Shown here: positions 9,368 to 19,600 of the stretch, piece after piece
How positions within the stretch are numbered: the stretch's first letter is position 1
Layout: each line of letters starts with the position of its first letter
DNA from: Emticicia oligotrophica DSM 17448
GTDB taxonomy: Bacteria; Bacteroidota; Bacteroidia; Cytophagales; Spirosomataceae
Length of the DNA stretch: 64,000 nucleotides
Direction: 5' to 3'
NCBI RefSeq assembly: GCF_000263195.1
Contig: NC_018748.1
Coordinates: forward strand, 2,728,001 to 2,792,000
Notes under the pieces: model-generated
The model's input: only the letters and a program-made list of their open reading frames with translations
What the model was told of the DNA's origin: nothing
Database searches by the model: none
Position numbers and translations under genes: made by a program

Positions 9368-10399
9368 TTAGAAATAGCGAGGAGTAAGGATTTTACTTTT
9401 GCCAAAACCAAATTCATAGCGGAGCATTAACTCGTGCGTTGGAATACCAACTAGGCGATTAAATCCAGTTTTGGTAACATCATTTAGCTTATTACTCGTA
9501 AAATCATAAGCATACCCGATTCTGAATTGAGGTGTAAGTTGTAACTCTAACATCCCGATGGCTGCATCAAATAGACTTTTTGAATCTTGACCCATGGCTT
9601 GAAACTGAGATATACGACCAGAAACGCCAAAGGAAATTTTATCTTTAATCCAAAAGTTGATATTTCCGTCGAAGCCAAGAGGTGCACCTTGCGTATATCG
9701 AACCATAGTAGAAGGTTTTACTTTAAAAGAACCTTTTCCGATTACAAAGCCCATCATCAAGAAATAGTGGCGACGTGTTTTCCCAACAGATGCTTTGCCT
9801 GATGAGTCAGGTAAGTTGAAGTTGGATAATTTGTTTTGCATAATCTGTGGACATGAAACCCCAATATAGCCTTTATCATTACTTAGGTAGAGGCCACCTC
9901 CAAAGTTTGGAAGAATATTATTGATGTCTTGTGAGCCAGAGAATACATAATCGGTTGGGTTAGTTAAATTGCTCACATCAGATAATGCCCATCTGACGTT
10001 TGTCGCCCCTCCTTGAACGCCAAATGCCAAAGTAGAACGTGGGCCAACTTTCACACGATAAGAGTAAGTGAAATGAACACCCGTATTTTTTTGAAGACCA
10101 ACTTCATCACGGGTTACTTGAAGGCCGATACCCATTTTTTCATTTTTAATGGGTGTATCCATTGTAAAAGTGAAGGTTTTAGGAGCACCTTCAACACCCA
10201 TCCATTGATAACGACCAAGAGTGGTGAGGCTTAGTACGTCGCGACTTCCCGCGTAGGCAGGGTTGATAGCTAAGGTATTAAACATGTACTGGGAGAACAT
10301 TGCCTCCTGTTGAGCAAAAGTTTGGTAGCTTATCAGTAATACTCCCCAGAGTAGTAGAGCAGCTAACCTGTTTTTCAGGTTTGTAAAATTTTTCATCAT
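9368..10399 (-). CDS. PorP/SprF-family type IX secretion outer-membrane protein
   Basis: A 343-residue outer-membrane barrel. The signal peptide (LLLWGVLLISYQTFAQ) is followed directly by the family signature QQEAMFSQYMFNTLAINPAYAGSRD. The remainder is alternating beta strands, ending RYEFGFGKSK. PorP/SprF proteins handle T9SS cargo with type B C-terminal domains; SprF is needed for surface display of SprB in Flavobacterium. The position directly downstream of a giant adhesin with such a C-terminus mirrors sprB-sprF and suggests it is that adhesin's dedicated partner. It seems to have its own promoter at 10493-10500. Confidence 0.92.
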   Translation of the reverse strand: MMKNFTNLKNRLAALLLWGVLLISYQTFAQQEAMFSQYMFNTLAINPAYAGSRDVLSLTTLGRYQWMGVEGAPKTFTFTMDTPIKNEKMGIGLQVTRDEVGLQKNTGVHFTYSYRVKVGPRSTLAFGVQGGATNVRWALSDVSNLTNPTDYVFSGSQDINNILPNFGGGLYLSNDKGYIGVSCPQIMQNKLSNFNLPDSSGKASVGKTRRHYFLMMGFVIGKGSFKVKPSTMVRYTQGAPLGFDGNINFWIKDKISFGVSGRISQFQAMGQDSKSLFDAAIGMLELQLTPQFRIGYAYDFTSNKLNDVTKTGFNRLVGIPTHELMLRYEFGFGKSKILTPRYF

Positions 10400-10492
10400 T
10401 TCACCTAATTAAATAGTAAAGATATAGTGACATAATACGCTCATTCTTTGAGGAATGTAGCCGTTTAAATATTTTTACACTCAATAGTATAA

Positions 10493-10500
10493 CAAAGTTA
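10493..10500 (-). promoter_or_regulatory. Bacteroidota -7 element for the PorP-like gene
   Basis: The reverse-complement sequence TAACTTTG matches the TAnnTTTG consensus of the Bacteroidota housekeeping sigma factor, about 95 bases before the PorP-like start. The -33 element is not clear. Confidence 0.45.
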
Positions 10501-10603
10501 TATAAAAATTTTGCAATATAGTTTTTTTTGCTTGTGATCGACTTTCGTACTTTAAGCAAAAAAAATCTTCTAAAATTGGTATAATTGCTTACCGTTTTAT
10601 ATT

Positions 10604-10638
10604 TAATAATTCCCTGAAATTCAATCAGGGAATTATTA
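10604..10638 (-). terminator. Hairpin after the giant adhesin gene
   Basis: A perfect 14-bp stem, TAATAATTCCCTGA (10604-10617) with its complement (10625-10638) and a 7-nt loop, just past the adhesin stop codon. The following tract is A/T-rich rather than pure T, so it may be a weak terminator or an mRNA-stabilising hairpin separating the adhesin from the PorP-like gene. Confidence 0.6.
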
Positions 10639-10649
10639 GATTTGAAGAA

Positions 10650-13600
10650 TTAACGAACAATCGTGATATACTTTATCTGAGGCTTATTTTCCCAGAACCC
10701 ATCTGCTTGTACGTGGATGAAATATGTGCCATCGGGTACTCCAGCTCCTTTTCCACCGATAATAATGCCAGTATTTGATTCGCCATTCCAACCTTCAACT
10801 TGACCAAAATCAGAATTTTGATAAATTAATTGTCCCCATCTATTATAAATAGAGATTTCAGCTTTCGCATTTGCGTTTCCATTAATGCCTTTAATAATGA
10901 ATAAATCATTTTTACCATCACCGTTTGGAGAAAAGGCTTGAGGAATAACACCACGGTTTGTTGTATCTGAAATGGCAGTTTCACCCTTGATAGTAATATC
11001 AGTAGGTTGATTATTATTGCCAGGGTTATTATCACCATCAGGGTCTGGGTTCAAACCTGATTGTGATATATCTTTAAGGTCAGAGGTACCATCATTAGCC
11101 GAACCCGTAACACTATTTGAATATGTGGCATCCCCTTTTTTCGAACTTAATAATCTGAGGTTGAAGCTGAGGGTATCTGATGCCCCCGCCGCTAATGAAC
11201 TATTTTCAGCAATAAGCATTGTTGTTATGGTTCTACCATTAAAAGTTGAATCGACTTTTAGTTGACTTCCCTTATTTAAAATTGGTTTACCAACAACTAC
11301 AAATTCGGCACTATCAGCAAATACTTTACCCAAACTATCACTTAATTGTACATTAGTGAAGGTCTTTGTGCTATAGTTTTTCACGATAATTGTATAGGCT
11401 ACATTATAACTACCATCGGCATTTTTGAGACTATCAACTTTGGCTGATTTCGCTATACCTAAGGTTGTATTTAAAATAGGACCTCCGCTACCACCTATGA
11501 TAACTGGAGTGCCAATACTATTATTACGAGGGTCACCATTATTGTCAGGGTCAGGGTTAATTCCTGTGTTTGATAAATCATCTACAAATTTATTGTCTGG
11601 ATATTGTCCAATAGCCAATGCATAGTTTTCATAGGTTGACTTACTTGACGAATTAGTTAAGCGTATAAACAGAGTAATACTCTTTTCGGTATTTACGGCT
11701 AATGTACTTAATGAATCAACTAAAAGGTTAATTAAGCTTCCACGCCCTGTATAATGTGTATTTGCTGTAAAGCCTTCACTTGCTGTTACTTTTACAGAGT
11801 CAATTTTTACGCTATCACCAAATACTACACTTAGATTATCCTGTACTTGTACGCCTGTGAATGCTACTTTTCCATAGTTTTTCACTTTGAACGTAAATGT
11901 TACATCATAAGTATTACTTGTTCCTTCAACTAAAATTGGGTTACTTACACTTTTCGAGATACCTATGATTGCCCCAGGTAAGTTATTAAAATTGATTACA
12001 GTTGGAGTATTACCGACAGGATTTGGGTCTATACCCGAATTCGAAGTGTCGCTTATATTTTTACCACTTGGAGTTTTGGCTGTTACGATAACAGTATTTC
12101 TAAATGGCCCCTTATTATTATTGAGATTCACATTGACTATCCACGTGAGGGTATCAATTTTATTTGGTACGAGTTGACTTGTACTAAGTAGCATACAGGT
12201 TTGACTTATACCATTATAAGCAGTGTCGACTTTTAGTAAACTACCTAAATTAACAGTTGGCTTACCGACTAATTTAGCTACGGCTGGCGAAGTAAATGTT
12301 TTTGAAAGTGTATCACAAACCTGAATATTGTTCAGAATAATATTACCACAGTTTTTAATAATTGCTTTATAAATGATATTGTAGCTATTATCTGCTTGGC
12401 GAATAGTATCTTTCACGTATAGAGCAACGCCTATGCATGGAGCTTCTGTTAAACTGCTATCTTTTGTATCTATATTTAAGTTTGTTGGGTTAGTTCCTGG
12501 AGCATCAGGGTTTAGACCTGTATTTGACAAATCAGTTACCGTTTCGGTAGTACCCGAAGTTAAAGTACCTGTACCCGAAACTACCGCTGTATTAGCAAAG
12601 GTTTTAAGTGTATCAGGTTTTAAATTTACAGTGAACTTCAAGGTATCGGTTTGCCCTACTGCCAAGGTACTTCCAGGTAATGTCAATCTTGTATCAGTTG
12701 ACCCATTAAATGCACTATTCAATAATAAGTTACTTGCAGCATTTTTGCTTGGAGTAGCCACTACTGTGAAGGTCGCAGGAGCTTTAAATACCTTAGTGAG
12801 GGTATCTCTCAGTACAACATTATTTAGAAGTAGTGAGCCATTATTTTTCACGAGTAATTTATATGTTATATCATAAGAACCATTTGATTTCTTAGTAGTA
12901 TCTGATAATGACTTCGCAAGACCAATGCTTGGAGATTTATAGAAGCGAACTGCCGTAGGTTCTGCACTTTCTTTTACGACAACTTTACCATTATTTGAGT
13001 AATCTGAAGCAACCTGTGGTATGCCGAAAGAAGTATTTCCGATTCCTTCTACGTAAGCATTAGTGAGGAAAGGTCCTTCTTTACCATTAGGAACTACATT
13101 GATTACAAATTTAATGGTATCTATTTTACCTACTTCTACAATACTTCCTTCAGGAATTGTTAGATTGATATCGGTTGAGCCATTGAAACTATCATTGGTT
13201 TGTAATTTACTTCCTAAGCCCGCTGCTGGTTTTTGTATAATTGTGTAGGTTGTAGGCAATGGGAACATACTAGCTAGGTTTTCAGTAACTTTAACACCTT
13301 CTAGTTTCACATTACCACAAGTCTCTAATAGTACTTTGAATGTAATATTATAGCTACCGTTTGATTGGCGAGTAGTATCTGCTGATAAAGCTGTACCAAT
13401 ACATACTTCTTGACACGTCTTACATTCAACTGTCCATTGACTTATATTATTACTCAAAATTTGCTCGACTTGGTCAAGTTTAGTAATTTTTGCTGTATTA
13501 ATAATTTTGCCAGCTTTTGTTGTTTTGGCTTCATAGGTATATATTTTGCTTGTACCTGCTGGTAGGCTACCAATAATACTTAATAAAGAATCACTACCGA

Positions 13601-16600
13601 AAGCTGTAAAGCCTGGAGTTGATGAGGTAATTGTTAGGCCTTTAGGAAGTACATTCACTACATTGATATTTGTAGCTGTTTTAACTGTACTATTATTGGT
13701 AACTTTAATTGTATATGACACTGGGTCTCCAATATTCAGTTCAGAACGAGAGCCAACAATTTCTACGCTTACATCAACTTTTGAGGTATCAGTTGTGATA
13801 TTACATTGGTCAATTGATACTGTAATCGGAGCACTTAGACTATAACAACCTATTGAACTTTTCTCGAATGCATAATATTGTCCTGTACTTACGGCTGAAG
13901 CATTAGGTATTATAGGACTGCCAGGGTTGCTACCAGTATGAAATTCAAATATTCCACCTGTTGTCTGAGGTTGGCTCGTAATAGCATTTATCAAACTTGC
14001 AGTTGTTGACGGACAAATATTTTTTGTAAGAGCCGTAACTGTTGGACTTACAATCGCATCACTAAGTTTTACAACAATCTCGTTTGAGCTAAGAGATGCA
14101 CAGCCAGCATTATTTATGCTTTTTAAGCTATAACGCCCTGGTGTTTTTACCGTAATACTTTGGGTTGTTAAACCATTACTCCATTTATATGAACCTATGC
14201 TTGTGGTTGTCAAGACAACTGAGTCGCCAAAGCAAATATTAGGCGATTTATTAGATATAATGGTTGGGATAGTCGTAACGCTATTGATAGAAACGATGAA
14301 GCTAGAAGTAGCAGCAACACAAGAGCCATTATCATCAGGGTCATTAGTAGTAAGAGTAAACTTCACGCTTCCTTTCACTATATCTTCACTTGAAAAATTA
14401 TACTTAGTATTTAAACTAAGAGAATTATCAAATGTCCCTTTTCCGTCAGTTGTCCATTTCGCACTTGTAGCCGAACCACCAATTTGGCCAGTAAGATTGA
14501 AATAATCTTCTTTTAAACAGAGTGTGGTATCTTTGCCCGCTTTAGCAGTTGCTGGATTAGTTGCACAATTCACAGAGCTTTGGCAGTCTGTAATATTCAC
14601 ATTAATCTTGGCTCCTGTGCTATAGCAGCCATTTCCTGATTTCTCAAATACATAGTATGTACCTGTTCCTACTGCCGATGGGGTTATGACTGCAGGTGAA
14701 CCATAAGTACTTCCTGTACGGAATACAAATATTCCCCCTTGTGATGAAGCTGGGCTTGTTACGCCCGTGGTTAGGTCAACAGTAGTATAAGGACAAATAT
14801 TGACGAGGTCTTTGGTGTTAGGTTTGGTTAAACCAGCACCCGTAACTTGGACAGTAATGACGTTTGATTTATCGCTTTGACATCTACCTGCATCACAGAT
14901 AGCCCAGTAGCTTGTGAGTGTAGTTGGAGAAACAGTTATTACTGCCCCTATCTGCCCGTCAGACCATTTTACCGTACCAATACAACCAGATGCCTCAATT
15001 TGTGTACTTCCACCCCCGCATATCTGTGTGTTTTTACATGTAACAATTGGAGGAACCGGGTTGCCTACCGTAATTGTAGCGGCAGCCGAAGGTGCTGATT
15101 CGCAAGAACCAACTTTACAAGTTGCCGTATAAATAGTTGTTTCAGATGGATTGACATTAATTATTGATGAAGTCTGGCCATTTGACCAGAAGATTGTGCC
15201 ACTGCATCCTAATGCATTAAGTGTGAGGGTATCACCTTTACAGATTCTTGAAGCTGAGCAAGTAATTACCGGGGAGTCTGGTTGAGATGTTACTGTAATG
15301 GTTATTTTATTAGAAAGCTCACTCGTACAACCTCCCTGTGATACCTTACAAACTGCTGTATAATCAGTTGTATTACTTGGCGTTACCGTAATAGTAGTGC
15401 CTGTAAGACCATTCGACCAAACTGTACTTCCTTCGCAGCTTGTCGCCGTTAAGACTACCATATCACCTGCACAAACAGTTGTTTTATCTGAGCTAATTGT
15501 TAGTTTATTTGGTTTTCCAACAGTTATAGTAATATCATTAGATTTACCACTATCACAATTGACAGTCATACAGGCTGCAGAGAAGGTGGTGGTACTGGCC
15601 ACATTTACAGATATACTTGTACCTGTATTTGTATTTGACCAAACCACTGTTCCTATACATCCAGTTGCAGTTAAAGTTACTTGTCCAGGTTCACATAGGC
15701 TGGTTGTTGAAGATGTAATAACTGGAGGATTAATAGTTGTGGCTTGAATGGTAACTGGATTAGAGTTGATACTTGAACCACAAGAGGTTTTACAAATAGC
15801 AGTATATGTACCGATTGGGACTGTAATAGTTGAACCAGTTGCACCGTTACTCCATAATACAACGCCATTCGAACAACCAGTTGCAATAATTATGGCAGTT
15901 TCGTTGCCGCATACAGAAGTTTTATTTGCGAAAATTTGCGGTACTGTTGGTGTTTGGCCTCCAATATAGATAGTTTTTGAAGCAGAGCTTTCGCAGATTC
16001 CGACAATACATTTGACTGTATATGTTGTAGGTACGGTTGGTGAAGTAGAAATTGTTCCCGAAGTCGAACCAGTATTCCATAAAATACTGCCATCGCAATT
16101 TGTCACGCTCAATACCACTGAGTCACCTGCACAAACACTATCAGCTGTTGAAGTAATTGTTGGAGGTGTTGGTAAACTCACAGTAATAACAGCATCTTTA
16201 GATGGATTACTAGAGCATCCGTTGATAGTACATATCGCAGTATAAGTAGTCGTTACGGTTGGTGCTACAACCATAGTACTTCCTGACGCACCGTTAGACC
16301 AAATAACAGTCCCTTGGCATCCGTGAGCTGTAAATGTTAAGGATTCGCCTGGACAGATTTTTTCCTTACCACAAGTAACAATTGGCGTTTCTGGTTTTGG
16401 TGTAGTTGTAATGGTTTTAGAAGCCTTTCCACTACAATTACTCAGAGTACAAGTTACTTCATAAGTGGTTGTATTTGTAGGAGTAATAGTAATGTTTGAA
16501 GTGGTAGCACCATTAGACCAAAGGATTGTACCATTGCAATTAGAAGCCGTAAGTATTACGCTTTCTCCAGCACAGATAGCATCTTTGCTAGCAGTAATCG

Positions 16601-19600
16601 TAGGGGTAGGAGCTACTCCTACATTTACGGTGACATTATTAGAAGCGTTGCTTGTACATTGTCCAACCTTACAAACTGCCGAGTATGAACTTGTGTTTGT
16701 AGGAGTAACAGTAATGTTTGAAGCGGTAGCACCATTAGACCAAAGGATTGTACCATTGCAATTAGAAGCCGTAAGTAATACGCTTTCTCCAGCACAGATA
16801 GTACTTTTGCTAGCAATAATAGTAGGAGTAGGCGTTATTCCCACATTTACGGTGATATTATTAGAAGCATTACTTGTACATTGCCCAACCTTACAAACTG
16901 CCGAATATGAGCTAGTATTTGTTGGCGTAACGGTAATGCTTGAAGTGGTAGCACCATTAGACCAAAGGATTGTGCCATTGCAGTTAGAAGCTGTAAGAGT
17001 TACTGATTGCCCCGCACAAATAGAAGTACTACTTGCCACAATTGTCGGAGGAGTAGTAGTTGTACCAACAGTTACAGTAATTATGTTTGATTTTCCACTT
17101 ACGCAAGTCCCTTTTGTACAGGTTGCTGTGTAGCTGGTTGTTGTTGAAGGTGATACTGTTATAGCAGGAGTGGTTGCTCCTGTTGACCATTTGATTGTTC
17201 CGGTACAATTGTTAGCTGTCAGTGTAATATTTCCACCATTACAAATTTGATTTGTAGTTGAGTTAGAGGTAATCAGTGGTGCCGAAATAACGTTAACAAC
17301 TACTTGAACAGGATTAGATTTACCACTAATACAGTTCTCATAAAGCTGGCATTGTGCTGTATAGGTAGTAGTTGATGTTGGGTTGACAGTTATTGCATTG
17401 CCAGTTTTTCCATCCGACCAAATAACAGTTCCGTTACAGCCGATTGCTTCGATTGATACACTTTCTCCTGCACATATATAAGGATTTGCACAAGCAATAA
17501 GTGGTGTAGTTGGATTACAAATAGCAACTTTGATTGATATATCTACATCATCGTCATCATCCTCGTTTTTATCAATGCCATTATTTGGTGTTGAATTAGG
17601 GTCTTTTTGGTCAGATTTTGTAACCTGAACCCAGTTTTTAATTGTTCCACTGGTGGCAGTTATTTTAGTCACAATTTGGAATGAAACAGTTTGACCAACT
17701 CCTATTTGGTTAAATTTAGCCACCACAGTATTACTAACTGTAGAAATAGCATCGCCACCCGTAGCACTCACTACCTGCAAACCAGCAGGTACAATATCAG
17801 TTACCTCTACATTTGTAGCATTTGAAGGGCCGTTATTTGTAATTTGAACAGTATATTTTATTTGTTCTCCTTGGGCAGGAGTAGTATTACTCACAAATTT
17901 TTCTAGACTTAAGTTAGCAAATTCTACAACTCCCTTAGGGGTAATAATAACTTTATCGTCATCATCTTCGTCAGTAGTTTTGCCGTTACCAGGTGTAGAA
18001 TCAATATCTTTTTCTGTTGCTTTCGAAACCTGTGCAAAATTGGTCATTGCAGCAGAGCCTATAACCTTAGCTAAATAGGTTAAAGTAATAGTTTGATTTT
18101 TAGCGATATTTGAGATTGATGTGGTTAATACTCCCGCATTATTGGTAAAGAATGCACTTGAAACAAATTGTAAACCTGTTGGAAGTTCATCCATCACTTC
18201 AACATCAGTTGCTATCTCAGGGCCCGCATTGGTTACTTTAATGACAAAACTTATAATATCACCTACATTTGGTGTAGTATTATCAACAGATTTAATTAAA
18301 CTTAGGTCAATTTGTTTATCACAACTTTTGGCAACTATCTTCAAAACAGTAGGATTACTATAACAACCAGCACCAGATTTCTCAAATAAATAGTACGAAC
18401 CAGCTCCAACTGCAGTAGGGGTTGATACTAGCGGCGAATTTGGGTTGGCATTAACGTGCCATTCGAAAGAGCCTCCAGGAGTTGTAGCACCATTTACTAT
18501 ATAATTATTTAGATTTATTGTTGTATTGTTACATATATCAAGAGCACATATACAACTTGGTGTCGCTGGGCGGGTATTTACTGTAACTACAACTGGCTGG
18601 CGAGTATTTAAACATCCTTCTGGAACATTTGTATATTCTGCATAATAAACTGTAGTTGTCGTTGGAAATACGGCATAATTAGTTCCGTTGTTAACTGTTG
18701 CAATTGCAGTACCACCAGTAGGAACTAAATACCACTTTATGTTTCCACCACCTGAAACAGTTCCTTTGATATAAGTGGTATCTCCTGAGCAAATATCACT
18801 ATTCGAAGTGCTAACTATAAGTTCAGAGCACACAGCAGGAGTATATATGGCGGCATCAATCGTTGAATTGTCTTTTAATTCAGCTACTGAAGGGTCAATA
18901 CTTATTTTTGAAGAATAACCTGTAGTTGGATTAAAGTCACTATCCTTGGTGTCGTCGCCAGCATTTGGCTTTGTCGAAATTTGACAATTAGCAGGTAGAG
19001 TACTTGCTATGATTCGAACTAAATAATTTCCTTTAGGGAGATTTGTAAATAAATAATAGCCATCCGAATTAGTTGTTGTTGTATTAATTAGACTGCTTGG
19101 ATTACCATTAATGTCAGCAGTATAAAGGTCAACTTTTACTCCCTTCACACCTAATTCTCCAATATCTTGTAATCCGTTATTATTGGTGTCTTTCCAAACA
19201 AAATCTCCAATCGAACCAAGATTACTAAATAGTGCTCCATCTATATACAAAACGTTTTTTGTAGATATAATATCTATGACAATCTTATCCGATAGGCCTG
19301 TAGTAGGGTTAAAGTCGCTATCAATTGTATCATTTGCTCCAATATCTTGTTTAGAGGAAAGTTGTAAATTGGCTGGTATTGAGCTTGTCACAACTTTCAC
19401 AACGTAAACCCCCGCTTGTAAATTATCAAATAAATATTTGCCATTCGCATCAGTTGTATCCGTTTTCATTGGAGAACCAAGCGGTAAACCAACATTATCC
19501 GCAGCATAAAGTTCAATGATAATACCACTTACACCTGCTTCTCCAGTATCTTGTAAACCATTATTGTTAGAGTCATTCCAAATAAAATCTCCAATCGAAC

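Noticed and set aside
16465-17133. A long plus-strand reading frame opposite the adhesin Ig array, with internal repeats
   Set aside because: It is antisense to the adhesin and its repeats mirror the 222-bp DNA repeats. There is no promoter, signal or recognised domain, so it is a shadow of the real gene.
14840-17510. Regularly spaced repeats, considered as CRISPR-like
   Set aside because: The period is 222 bases, the units are coding and continuous with the adhesin, and there are no spacers or cas genes.
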